In this document: one piece after another, positions 1 through 4,927 of the stretch
How the letters are laid out: each line of letters opens with the position of its first letter
Position numbering within the stretch: position 1 is the first letter of the stretch
Assembly (NCBI GenBank): GCA_029883255.1
Contig: JAOUJL010000120.1
Location: 1 to 5,053, forward strand
Source of the DNA: Candidatus Bathyarchaeota archaeon
GTDB lineage: Archaea; Thermoproteota; Bathyarchaeia; Bathyarchaeales; Bathyarchaeaceae
Length of the DNA: 5,053 bases
Reading direction: 5' to 3'
The notes under the pieces: model-generated
Databases searched by the model: none
What the model was told of the DNA's origin: nothing
What the model saw: only the letters and a program-made list of their open reading frames with translations
Position numbers and translations under genes: made by a program

Positions 1-1140
1 TTCGATGCCTCTCTGCCCTCTGAGTATCATGCCTGCTATTTCGTTGTCTATGACTAGTTGTGGGGGGCTGACGGTTAGGTAGGATTCTAGGTTGCCTAGG
101 CTGGTGATTCCGTGGGCTCCTGCCAGGGTTGGTAGCAGCATGTTTGCCATTCTTTCGTATCCGGCTTGCTGGTCTGACAGTTTTGAGTCGGTTATGCCTC
201 CGCTTGCGAAGGCTTCTATTCCGTAGTATGATCTGTATAGCTGGATCATTGCGGCCTGTAGTAGCATGCGTTCGATTGCGCCGTATGTGCTGGTTCCGGT
301 TCTTGGATCCATTATGCCTGGCATGGCGTTGACTTGGACGTGGACTCCTGGGTTGACCAGTTGAGCGATTAGTATCATGCTTAGGTGTTCGGCGTTGGCT
401 TGGACTAGGGTGCCGGCTAGGCTCATGGGTGCTGTGGTGCCTGCGGTTGGCATGCCTGCGATTTCTATTGGCAGCTTGTGCTCAGCAAATTCTATCAGCA
501 TTTCAAGTTGGAGTCTATCGATTTGTAGGGGGCTTGTGGGTTCGCAACATATTTCTATGACTGGTTTTTTAGTGAGTTCGTCTAGTCCTCCCACGACCAA
601 AGCTGCCATTTTGATGAAGTCTTTTGTGGCTTTTCGACTGAAGGTTACCATGCCGATGGGTTTTTCTGTGTTTTTCAGCATCACTTCTGCCGTGTGTTGG
701 GTTATGGCTTCTGTTGGTACGTCGCTGATGGTGTAGGGTTGGAAGCATATGTGGATGTTGGTTAACGCGTCTAGGAGCCTTGTGGTATCTTCCAGGTCTT
801 TTTTGGTTGCGGGTCTATGTTCGCCTGTGTTTATGTCGTAGGTGTATGGTACGGGGCTTCCTGCTCTGAAACACACGTACTCACCTGTCTTGGCATTGTG
901 TTTGGGGTTTCTTCCGTAGTGAGTTCTGCCTCCCTTTGGAATCTTTTTGAGAATTTCTTGAATGAGGTGTTGAGGAATCTTGACGAGTTTGCTCTTAGGG
1001 TCTACGTTTGCCCCAGCCTCTTCCAGCAGTTTAAGCGCAGTTTCTTCTCGTACAACCATACCCACAGTTTCGAGAACTTCTAACGACGCGTAATGGGTTT
1101 CTTCAACTTCGCCTAGACTTAATATCTCCAATCGATTCAA
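1..1140 (-). CDS. MttB-superfamily (trimethylamine methyltransferase-like) corrinoid methyltransferase, non-pyrrolysine, C-terminus outside window
   Basis: The minus strand is open for 380 codons from a TTG at 1140 to the window edge, so the stop lies outside. The family (Pfam MTTB, PF06253) folds as a TIM barrel and moves a methyl group from a methylated amine or quaternary amine to a cognate corrinoid protein. Family blocks seen: an N-terminal helical part (1-70), IAGMPTAGTTAPMSLAGTL near 227-245, QANAEHLSMI near 247-256, NPG...MDPRTG near 263-282, GGITDSK at 314-320, QAGYERM at 325-331. Full members are about 480 residues, so roughly 100 are missing. No in-frame TAG occurs in the visible part, which spans the region where true MttB carries pyrrolysine (near 330), so this belongs with MtgB-like homologues of different substrate. 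The TTG start is preceded by GGTG (1146-1149) five bases away; an in-frame stop lies about 36 bases upstream. Substrate is unknown; no corrinoid-protein gene is visible. Confidence 0.93.
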   Translation of the reverse strand, partial: MNRLEILSLGEVEETHYASLEVLETVGMVVREETALKLLEEAGANVDPKSKLVKIPQHLIQEILKKIPKGGRTHYGRNPKHNAKTGEYVCFRAGSPVPYTYDINTGEHRPATKKDLEDTTRLLDALTNIHICFQPYTISDVPTEAITQHTAEVMLKNTEKPIGMVTFSRKATKDFIKMAALVVGGLDELTKKPVIEICCEPTSPLQIDRLQLEMLIEFAEHKLPIEIAGMPTAGTTAPMSLAGTLVQANAEHLSMILIAQLVNPGVHVQVNAMPGIMDPRTGTSTYGAIERMLLQAAMIQLYRSYYGIEAFASGGITDSKLSDQQAGYERMANMLLPTLAGAHGITSLGNLESYLTVSPPQLVIDNEIAGMILRGQRGIE

Positions 1141-1372
1141 CGAAACACCGTTTCTATGATTGCAAAACCGGTTCTATAACACTTGTCCAATACTCTCATG
1201 TCATTGTTGCACGCATGATTAATTTCTTTAGAAGTTAGTTGTCTTTGCAATTGTATTTTTTGTTTTGTTTGTGTTATTGTCTCTTTTTTTTTCTTTAGAC
1301 CCCCTACCGCTTAGGCTACTATATCGGCTAGTAACTAAGATTCACCGTGTTGACAAGCGTACGCGCGTGATA
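1141..1372. other. Divergent intergenic region with T-rich tract
   Basis: This 232-base spacer separates the MttB-like gene (leftward) from the winged-helix-like gene (rightward), so both promoters should lie here. For the leftward gene, GTTATAGAAC (1171-1180, minus) is a weak TATA candidate about 30-40 bases before the TTG start. Positions 1253-1298 are strongly T-rich on the plus strand, including nine consecutive T at 1284-1292. The T-tract follows no plus-strand gene, so it is not an obvious terminator for a coding transcript. An open frame runs through here from 1265 into the plus-strand gene, but its Leu/Phe-rich translation looks like translated poly-T and not protein. I see no RNA gene. 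Confidence 0.5.
1317..1326 (+). promoter_or_regulatory. Candidate archaeal TATA box for the winged-helix-like gene
   Basis: The sequence around CTACTATATC is the best TATA-like element upstream of the plus-strand gene. A start site about 25 bases downstream would fall near 1347-1350 and give a short leader before the ATG at 1373. It rests on sequence resemblance and spacing only; no clear BRE was recognised. Confidence 0.3.
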
Positions 1373-1699
1373 ATGACTAGTCTCAGTGGCTACATGGACC
1401 CTGGAAGAGATTATTTGAGTATGGTTGTGTGTAGAGACGAGGTTGACCAAGCTATTTTGTGGGAGCTCTCCACTGCCAGCAACGCAGGCTGGTCGACTAC
1501 GGAAATTGCGGAGCGTCTACTTCCAGAATACAAGTTAAATCGTTTTCAAGTGATACGTAGGATCAAGCGGATGAATAAACGTTTAGAAGCTGAAATGGGT
1601 AGGCCTGTTGCAGAGAGCCGTGAACATCGGTGGGTTATGACTCGTTTCGTGCACCGTATATGCGGCGCAACAAAAGAAGGAATACAAGACATGGAGTAA
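1373..1699 (+). CDS. Small winged-helix-like DNA-binding protein (108 aa), hypothetical
   Basis: A 108-residue soluble protein. Residues 21-72 look like a helix-turn-helix or winged-helix unit: helix DQAILWEL (25-32), a GWSTTEIAERL segment (39-49) resembling the first HTH helix and turn, then a basic recognition-like helix NRFQVIRRIKRMNKRLE (56-72). The tail (80-100) contains EHRWVMTRF. It is probably a transcriptional regulator or other small DNA-binding protein; the target is unknown. The frame stays open upstream to 1265, but residues there read as translated T-rich DNA, so ATG 1373 was preferred; GTG 1367 and ATG 1394 are alternatives, and none has a good Shine-Dalgarno. It lies divergent to the MttB-like gene, an arrangement common for local regulators, though this is only suggestive. 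It converges with the 51-residue gene ending at 1767. Confidence 0.7.
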   Translation: MTSLSGYMDPGRDYLSMVVCRDEVDQAILWELSTASNAGWSTTEIAERLLPEYKLNRFQVIRRIKRMNKRLEAEMGRPVAESREHRWVMTRFVHRICGATKEGIQDME

Positions 1700-1766
1700 G
1701 TATTGTATGAGCCTATTGCAACCATGCTTGTCTACGATAAACTCTACAAGCACCGTGAGAATTAAT

Positions 1767-1922
1767 TTATGCTCTCGTTTTTTCCGCGCTTTTTTCTATA
1801 TGTTCTTTCCATTTTTTGAGCAGAGGATCGTCTTGATTTTTTGCATTTTTCCATTGTTCCACGTAAACTTCGCTATCGCGTTTCAGTTTAAACGCTTCTT
1901 GGACGGTCATTACTTTTGACAT
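1767..1922 (-). CDS. Small highly charged protein (51 aa) overlapping the end of the protease gene
   Basis: An ORF of 51 residues starts at ATG 1922, inside the last codons of the protease gene, and ends with TAA at 1767-1769. A second in-frame ATG at 1910 sits in a TAATG stop-start overlap, so either start implies translational coupling. The protein begins MSKVMTVQEAFKLKRDSEVY and continues as a Lys/Glu-rich sequence with two Trp-Lys pairs (24-25, 38-39). It has no Cys, membrane segment or signal, and is probably mostly helical. A GTGAGGG purine stretch lies about ten bases upstream of the first ATG, within the protease gene. I do not recognise the family. The overlap suggests a job tied to the protease, for example a partner or regulator, but that is inference. 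The plus-strand ORF over the same bases (1707-1919) is Phe-rich and looks like its shadow. Confidence 0.65.
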   Translation of the reverse strand: MSKVMTVQEAFKLKRDSEVYVEQWKNAKNQDDPLLKKWKEHIEKSAEKTRA

Positions 1923-2839
1923 TTTTCATTGCCCTCACTTTTACTTGTGTCATCTTTCCTTCTTAAATCTTGTGAAATTGCAAACCTTATTATGTGTTTA
2001 TCTGCGCTTTGTAGCATATAATTTCCTAACCACTCTCTAAACATGCTCCATTCTGAAGGATATTTCTTGTCATCACTTACTTTCAAGTTAACTTTTCTGG
2101 CTTTGTCAATATTTATTACTTCATCATGGGTTTTGAAGCCGCGAACCATATTTCTGCTTATCTCTTTGCGTTCCTTTTCGCCATACCCGGCATCTTCCAA
2201 GATTTCACAAATATATTCTTCCATCAAACTCAGCGCGGCAAGGGAATCTCGAATATCGATCCCATCGAATTTATCAGCAAGAACCTTGTATGTATAAGGT
2301 ACGTCTTCAACAGGAGTCTCTTTAAAGAAGGTGGTAACAAATTGATGTGCATCTACAACAGAATTTGCCGATATTGATCTTCCTCTTTTGTCTTCCGTGT
2401 GTGGGTCAAGGGGTGTCAGTTGACTCATCATACCCATTACTATTTCATTTCCAGTAAGAGCAATTAATGCTCCTCCACTTGCCGCAATATGTGGAACAAA
2501 GACAATTATTTCTTTGAACGCTTTTCTTAACGCTCTGGCTACTTTGTAAGAAGATTGAACTAATCCGCCGGGACTATTAACTAGAAGTATTAGTTTTCTA
2601 ACGTCTGTCCGCTTTCTTATTTCGTTGATAACTGTCTCTACAGCAAACTCTTCAGAAAGCCCCATGTGTGCGCTAAGTGTCTTTGTCGGAGAAATCTTTC
2701 GTCCTACATAGGGCGCAATACACGCAATAAGGATCGCTTTTTGCTTCTTGCTAATTTCATCGAGTTTATCTGCTAGTTTTGGATCTTCTTCTTCAGATAC
2801 GTCAATTATCTTTCTCATAGATTCCGAAATGTCAATCAA
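1910..2839 (-). CDS. SDH_sah-family ClpP-fold serine protease (309 aa)
   Basis: This is a cytoplasmic ClpP/crotonase-fold protein of the SDH_sah type (serine dehydrogenase proteinase, PF01972), related to signal peptide peptidase SppA. Seen: the oxyanion-type motif NSPGG at 88-92; the nucleophile motif AASGGALIAL at 119-128 with Ser121 as probable nucleophile; MMSQLTPLDPH at 137-147, typical of this family after the active-site helix; and a helical C-terminal half ending in a charged tail. There is no signal peptide or clear membrane helix. The TTG start at 2839 is supported by AGGAGGA at 2849-2855, about ten bases upstream; ATG 2818 (residue 8) is the alternative. The gene is visibly more AT-rich than the SDR genes at the right, which may reflect separate ancestry. 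It overlaps the 51-residue ORF, so the two form a coupled pair. The natural substrate is unknown. Confidence 0.9.
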   Translation of the reverse strand: MIDISESMRKIIDVSEEEDPKLADKLDEISKKQKAILIACIAPYVGRKISPTKTLSAHMGLSEEFAVETVINEIRKRTDVRKLILLVNSPGGLVQSSYKVARALRKAFKEIIVFVPHIAASGGALIALTGNEIVMGMMSQLTPLDPHTEDKRGRSISANSVVDAHQFVTTFFKETPVEDVPYTYKVLADKFDGIDIRDSLAALSLMEEYICEILEDAGYGEKERKEISRNMVRGFKTHDEVINIDKARKVNLKVSDDKKYPSEWSMFREWLGNYMLQSADKHIIRFAISQDLRRKDDTSKSEGNEKCQK

Positions 2840-2848
2840 ATAATAGTG

Positions 2849-2855
2849 TCCTCCT
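2849..2855 (-). promoter_or_regulatory. Shine-Dalgarno site deciding the TTG start of the protease gene
   Basis: AGGAGGA on the minus strand closely matches the archaeal anti-Shine-Dalgarno. It lies about ten bases before TTG 2839, and no ATG or GTG in the same frame lies nearer, which favours the TTG over the internal ATG at 2818. Confidence 0.65.
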
Positions 2856-2890
2856 ACTATCTCTGTGCGTATATACTATTGGACATTCCA

Positions 2891-2906
2891 CTAATAAAAT
2901 TTCACT
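2891..2906 (-). promoter_or_regulatory. Candidate TATA/BRE promoter of the protease gene
   Basis: On the minus strand GTGAAATTTTATTAG resembles a purine-rich BRE followed by an AT-rich TATA box. A start site about 25 bases on would be near 2870, leaving a roughly 30-base leader that contains the AGGAGGA. The more TATA-like GTATATAC at 2869-2876 is less suitable, since its start site would fall at or beyond the Shine-Dalgarno. Confidence 0.35.
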
Positions 2907-3033
2907 GATTCTATTTCGTATATCTTTTCTGTACAACATCATTTAGGAACCTTTGATTTCATGATAGATAAGTTTGCAAGTATTCTTTTTACAAAGATGT
3001 GTTAGAAATCATGTCACTTCCTGTAAGTCTGAA

Positions 3034-3057
3034 CAAACAAGCTGTTTTGGTTGTTTG
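3034..3057. repeat. Seven-base inverted repeat with ten-base spacer
   Basis: CAAACAA (3034-3040) and TTGTTTG (3051-3057) are perfect inverted copies around GCTGTTTTGG. Neither strand has a T-tract after it, so it is not a standard terminator. It could be a regulator binding site or a chance hairpin; it lies about 190 bases upstream of the protease start. Confidence 0.4.
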
Positions 3058-3068
3058 CACGCGAACCA

Positions 3069-3101
3069 TAAAAAGAATAGAAACCGAGTTGCTCGGGTTT
3101 C
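3069..3101 (-). terminator. Hairpin plus T-tract terminator for the small-ORF chain
   Basis: On the minus strand GAAACCCGAG (3101-3092) pairs with CTCGGTTTC (3088-3080), giving nine base pairs with one bulged C and a three-base loop. It is followed at once by TATTCTTTTT (3079-3070). It lies 79 bases after the stop of the 44-residue gene, and no other minus-strand gene comes between, so it probably ends that transcript. Archaeal termination depends mainly on the T-tract; the hairpin adds support. Confidence 0.6.
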
Positions 3102-3179
3102 AAATCCCAAGGGGTTAAAGGTTGGTAACCTCATCTAGCTATGAGCGGTTGCATATTTTCTGAACTCTGAAAGGATGAG

Positions 3180-3314
3180 CTAATCGTGCTCCTCATAATA
3201 GCTGACGCCGGCTGACAGGCCTATTGAAATTGCAGTGACAATGACGGTGACGCCGAGATCTCCTGCGCTGACGATGTAGGTTGCGCCGGCTGCTATGCCG
3301 TTTAAAATTGCCAT
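3180..3314 (-). CDS. Tiny single-pass membrane protein (44 aa)
   Basis: An ORF of 44 residues from ATG 3314 to TAG 3180-3182. The sequence opens MAILNGIAAGATYIVSAGDL. Residues 18-40 are small and hydrophobic, rich in Gly, Ala, Val, Ile and Ser, consistent with one membrane helix or a Gly-rich helix pair; the end, YYEEHD, is acidic. Codon choice (GCC, GGC, ATC, GTC) looks like real coding sequence, and the reading frame closes just upstream with TAA. It starts seven bases after the stop of the 29-residue ORF and has no adjacent Shine-Dalgarno, so coupling to the preceding ORF would be needed. Holin-like, toxin-like or small membrane subunit roles are all possible; I do not recognise a family. 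It is the last gene before the terminator near 3069-3101. Confidence 0.55.
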   Translation of the reverse strand: MAILNGIAAGATYIVSAGDLGVTVIVTAISIGLSAGVSYYEEHD

Positions 3315-3321
3315 TACGCAG

Positions 3322-3411
3322 CTAGTTTAGGTTTGAATTGAAATCACATTTTGGCTTGTTCACCTCCTCTCCGCCTTTGAAAGCGTGAGCATGATGGCTT
3401 GTCGTAGCCAT
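3322..3411 (-). CDS. Possible 29-residue ORF within the small-ORF chain
   Basis: An ORF from ATG 3411, one base after the stop of the 77-residue gene, to TAG at 3322-3324, seven bases before the next ATG. The translation starts MATTSHHAHAFKGGEEVNKP and contains a single Cys and three His. Spacing argues for a coupled gene, but the length is small enough for chance, and a very strong Shine-Dalgarno (3361-3368) inside it suggests part of it may instead be leader sequence. No family recognised. Confidence 0.3.
   Translation of the reverse strand: MATTSHHAHAFKGGEEVNKPKCDFNSNLN
3361..3369 (-). promoter_or_regulatory. Strong Shine-Dalgarno without a conventional gene behind it
   Basis: On the minus strand GAGGAGGTGA (around 3369-3360) is a near-complete match to the archaeal 16S 3' end and the best ribosome site in the window. 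Eleven bases later comes ATG followed directly by TGA (3349-3344), and a GTG (3348) opens a six-codon frame. The start of the 44-residue gene (3314) is about 46 bases away, too far for normal use. It may drive a leader peptide or start-stop element ahead of that gene. Confidence 0.45.
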
Positions 3412-3412
3412 T

Positions 3413-3646
3413 TCAACAATAATCACCATTTTCTAAAATCATCTCTTCGATGCGCCGGTACAAGACTAGGATACAGCGGCAATTCGGATGCACGTTTGGA
3501 TACCAAATACGCAGATTCTTTTTCAAGTAGGGTCCAAACAGAAACTCTATCTCTTCGACTGTGAGTTCCATGCCGTGGAAAGCTCTACAGTCGTCGCACG
3601 CGTCGGGTTCAGACTGAAACAAAAAAGTGTTAGTAAGCTCAAACAT
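3413..3646 (-). CDS. Stand-alone Cys/His module resembling the C-terminus of phage Mu gpF-like head proteins (77 aa)
   Basis: A 77-residue protein from ATG 3646 to TGA 3413-3415. Residues 15-25 read DACDDCRAFHG and residues 50-60 PNVHPNCRCIL. That C-x2-C-x3-HG spacing followed about 30 residues later by HPNCRC is the signature at the C-terminal end of phage Mu gpF-like minor head/morphogenesis proteins (PF04233), where the Cys and His probably bind zinc. The normal domain is about 110 residues within larger proteins, so only the terminal module is present, with a short charged helix (63-73) after it. There is no Shine-Dalgarno; an upstream ORF in another frame overlaps its start by eight bases. 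It may be a truncated viral gene, a frameshifted one, or a domesticated zinc-binding mini-protein. The motif match is from memory of the family. Confidence 0.65.
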   Translation of the reverse strand: MFELTNTFLFQSEPDACDDCRAFHGMELTVEEIEFLFGPYLKKNLRIWYPNVHPNCRCILVLYRRIEEMILENGDYC

Positions 3647-3743
3647 AATTTGCAGATTCTACAGTCTTGTTAAAATCAAGTTTCAACGTTGCCATCCTAG
3701 CCCTGCACCAGCCTACGTAAGCCTTCCGTGTGCACAAGAACAT
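3639..3743 (-). CDS. Possible 34-residue ORF overlapping the gpF-like gene start, or its frameshifted N-terminus
   Basis: An ORF from ATG 3743 to TGA 3639-3641, with an internal ATG at 3695 giving an 18-residue version that begins MATLKLDFNKTVESANYV. Its last eight bases (ATGTTTGA) overlap the start of the 77-residue gene, which lies in the next frame. The 3695-3640 part has coding-like codons. It could be a small coupled gene, a leader peptide, or the N-terminal remnant of a longer gpF-like protein separated by a one-base frameshift. It begins 33 bases after the stop of the zinc-ribbon gene. No family recognised. Confidence 0.3.
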   Translation of the reverse strand: MFLCTRKAYVGWCRARMATLKLDFNKTVESANYV

Positions 3744-3776
3744 TAAACGTGAGAAAATGAGGGAAGATTAGAGATT

Positions 3777-4136
3777 TCATTCTTCCCTTTCTTTCAGGTC
3801 CAAAGCCTCAGCGATTATAGCCACTTCTTTCCAACCCAGTGGCCTGTTAGTTGCCTTTATAACCAAACGCTCTCTCCATCCACAATCCAGACACTCATAC
3901 TTTATAGGAGTCACAGCCAAGTGACCCGACATGTCACCCTTCATGGCGCCAACCCTCTTAACCCGAGCACTCTTACACCTCGGACAAACCTGTATGTCCA
4001 CGTACTCCTCTTTCTCTCTCAATTCTTCCAAAACTTTGAGCAGTTCAGGAAAGGTCTCACTAACGATCTCTTCCTCTTTTAAGACAACCAGCTGCTGCTT
4101 TCGCTTCTTCTTTTTCTTCTTCTCTTCAGCTCCCAT
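3777..4136 (-). CDS. Zinc-ribbon protein with lysine-rich N-terminus (119 aa), hypothetical
   Basis: A 119-residue cytoplasmic protein. After MGAEE comes a run of six Lys and KRK-like residues (6-13), then an acidic amphipathic helix (20-45, rich in Glu, Leu, Lys). A four-cysteine zinc ribbon follows: CPRC at 51-54 and CLDCGW at 82-87, with 27 residues between the knuckles, and then a C-terminal helix (101-117). Zinc ribbons of this kind occur in archaeal transcription and translation proteins and many small proteins of unknown role; the basic tail suggests nucleic-acid contact, which is inference. ATG 4136 is preceded by a weak GGGTAGG. It starts 24 bases after the SDR gene stop, so it is probably in the same operon. 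The plus-strand frames over it are shadows. Confidence 0.8.
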   Translation of the reverse strand: MGAEEKKKKKKRKQQLVVLKEEEIVSETFPELLKVLEELREKEEYVDIQVCPRCKSARVKRVGAMKGDMSGHLAVTPIKYECLDCGWRERLVIKATNRPLGWKEVAIIAEALDLKEREE

Positions 4137-4160
4137 AGCTGCCTACCCAACTACAATTCA

Positions 4161-4913
4161 CTACTGGCTCGCTAGTCCCCCTGCGATTTCCCCGCCATCA
4201 ATCACAAAATAATGTCCAGTAATGAAAGCAGCATCATCAGAGGCGAGGAAGGCGAAGAGCGCCGCAACCTCTTCAGGATGCCCCAACCGCTTCAAAGGCA
4301 CCTTGCTCTCGAAATCCCGCATCATCTCAGGAGTGTACTCCGCCTCCTGCATCGGCGTAAGAATGAAACCAGGGCACACAGAATTAACTCGCACCTTCGG
4401 AGCCAACTCCAACGCCATCGAACGCGACAGCTCAATAACACCCCCCTTCGAAGCATTATAATCGGCAGACAAGGGATAACCCATTAACCCATTAGTCGAA
4501 CCCATGTTCACAATCACGCCACCATCACCCGCCAACATCCGTCGAGCAGCCTGCTGAGCCACAAAAAACACCCCGTTCAAGTTGACATCAATCATCCTAC
4601 GCCACTGCTCCGGCGTAATATCAACAAAAGGCCGTGGAGCACTGATCCCAGCATTGTTAATCAGCACATCCAACCCACCCAACAACCTATCCAGTTCGCC
4701 AAACGCGCGTGCCACAGCGTCAGCATCCGACACGTCGGCGCTGATAGTGCCACTCAGTGAAGGCAACAACTTCTCAATGCGCCGAAGCCCCTCGTCGTTA
4801 AAATCCAACACGACAACCCGAGCACCCTCCTCCAGAAACCGTTTCGCCGTCGCCGCACCAATACCGCTCGCTCCGCCAGTAATAAGAACCCGTTTACCCC
4901 TCAAACCACGCAT
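4161..4913 (-). CDS. Short-chain dehydrogenase/reductase, classical SDR type (250 aa)
   Basis: A complete classical SDR, a Rossmann-fold NAD(P)-dependent oxidoreductase. Seen: the cofactor motif TGGASGIG at 12-19; Asp37 at the end of the second strand, which favours NAD(H) over NADP(H); NNAG at 86-89; the catalytic tetrad Asn111, Ser139, Tyr152 and Lys156 (YNASK); the PG motif in VNSVCPGFILTPM; and the C-terminal FITGHYFVIDGG. The substrate (sugar, hydroxy-acid, 3-oxoacyl or alcohol) cannot be told from these motifs. ATG 4913 was chosen because GAGGTGG lies six bases upstream and gives the usual 250-residue length; GTG 4931 or ATG 4928 would add six residues and overlap the previous stop. It follows another SDR gene by 14 bases and precedes the zinc-ribbon gene by 24, which suggests an operon. 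Confidence 0.95.
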   Translation of the reverse strand: MRGLRGKRVLITGGASGIGAATAKRFLEEGARVVVLDFNDEGLRRIEKLLPSLSGTISADVSDADAVARAFGELDRLLGGLDVLINNAGISAPRPFVDITPEQWRRMIDVNLNGVFFVAQQAARRMLAGDGGVIVNMGSTNGLMGYPLSADYNASKGGVIELSRSMALELAPKVRVNSVCPGFILTPMQEAEYTPEMMRDFESKVPLKRLGHPEEVAALFAFLASDDAAFITGHYFVIDGGEIAGGLASQ

Positions 4914-4919
4914 AATCCA

Positions 4920-4926
4920 CCACCTC
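4920..4926 (-). promoter_or_regulatory. Shine-Dalgarno site deciding the SDR start
   Basis: GAGGTGG on the minus strand ends six bases before ATG 4913. The upstream candidates GTG 4931 and ATG 4928 lie before it and have no such site, so translation probably starts at 4913. Confidence 0.65.
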
Positions 4927-4927
4927 A

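Larger units (their letters stand above)
2840..3179. other. Intergenic region of about 340 bases: promoter, inverted repeat and terminator
   Basis: No convincing gene is seen here. It holds the candidate protease promoter near 2891, a seven-base inverted repeat (CAAACAA at 3034-3040 and TTGTTTG at 3051-3057), the hairpin terminator at 3069-3101, and a small inverted repeat CTCAT/ATGAG at 3130-3145. A plus-strand ORF of 35 codons (3011-3118) has no ribosome site and runs through the terminator, so it is not called. A T-arm-like sequence at 3092-3115 has no companion tRNA arms. Confidence 0.6.

Noticed and set aside
129..1083. Plus-strand ORFs of 67, 119 and 88 codons at 129-332, 377-736 and 817-1083
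   Set aside because: They lie antisense to the continuous MttB-like reading frame, whose family motifs are clear.
1265..1372. N-terminal extension of the winged-helix-like gene to ATG 1265
   Set aside because: The added residues come from poly-T-rich DNA and overlap the candidate TATA box; they do not look like part of the folded protein.
1707..1919. Plus-strand ORF of 70 codons, rich in Phe and Leu
   Set aside because: It is antisense to the Lys/Glu-rich 51-residue gene; Phe-rich composition is what the reverse of AAA/GAA codons gives.
3092..3115. T-arm-like sequence (GGGTTTCAAATCCC) that suggested a tRNA on the plus strand
   Set aside because: The loop would be eight bases, and no matching acceptor stem, D-arm or anticodon arm lies upstream. 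The same bases form one side of the minus-strand terminator hairpin.
3011..3118. Plus-strand ORF of 35 codons starting MSLPVSLNKQ
   Set aside because: No ribosome site or recognised family, opposite to the local gene direction, and it runs through the minus-strand terminator; chance is the simpler explanation.
3130..3145. CTCAT/ATGAG inverted repeat considered as a terminator
   Set aside because: Only five base pairs and no T-tract on either strand; the hairpin at 3069-3101 is much better.
3160..3220. GATGAG and CTGA elements that resemble C/D-box sRNA boxes
   Set aside because: The boxes are degenerate, and most of the stretch is the coding sequence of the 44-residue membrane protein.
3659..3661. 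In-frame TAG five codons before the 77-residue gene, considered as pyrrolysine read-through because of the MttB homologue
   Set aside because: The frame upstream of the TAG closes again after only a few codons, the MttB homologue itself has no TAG, and no Pyl genes are visible.
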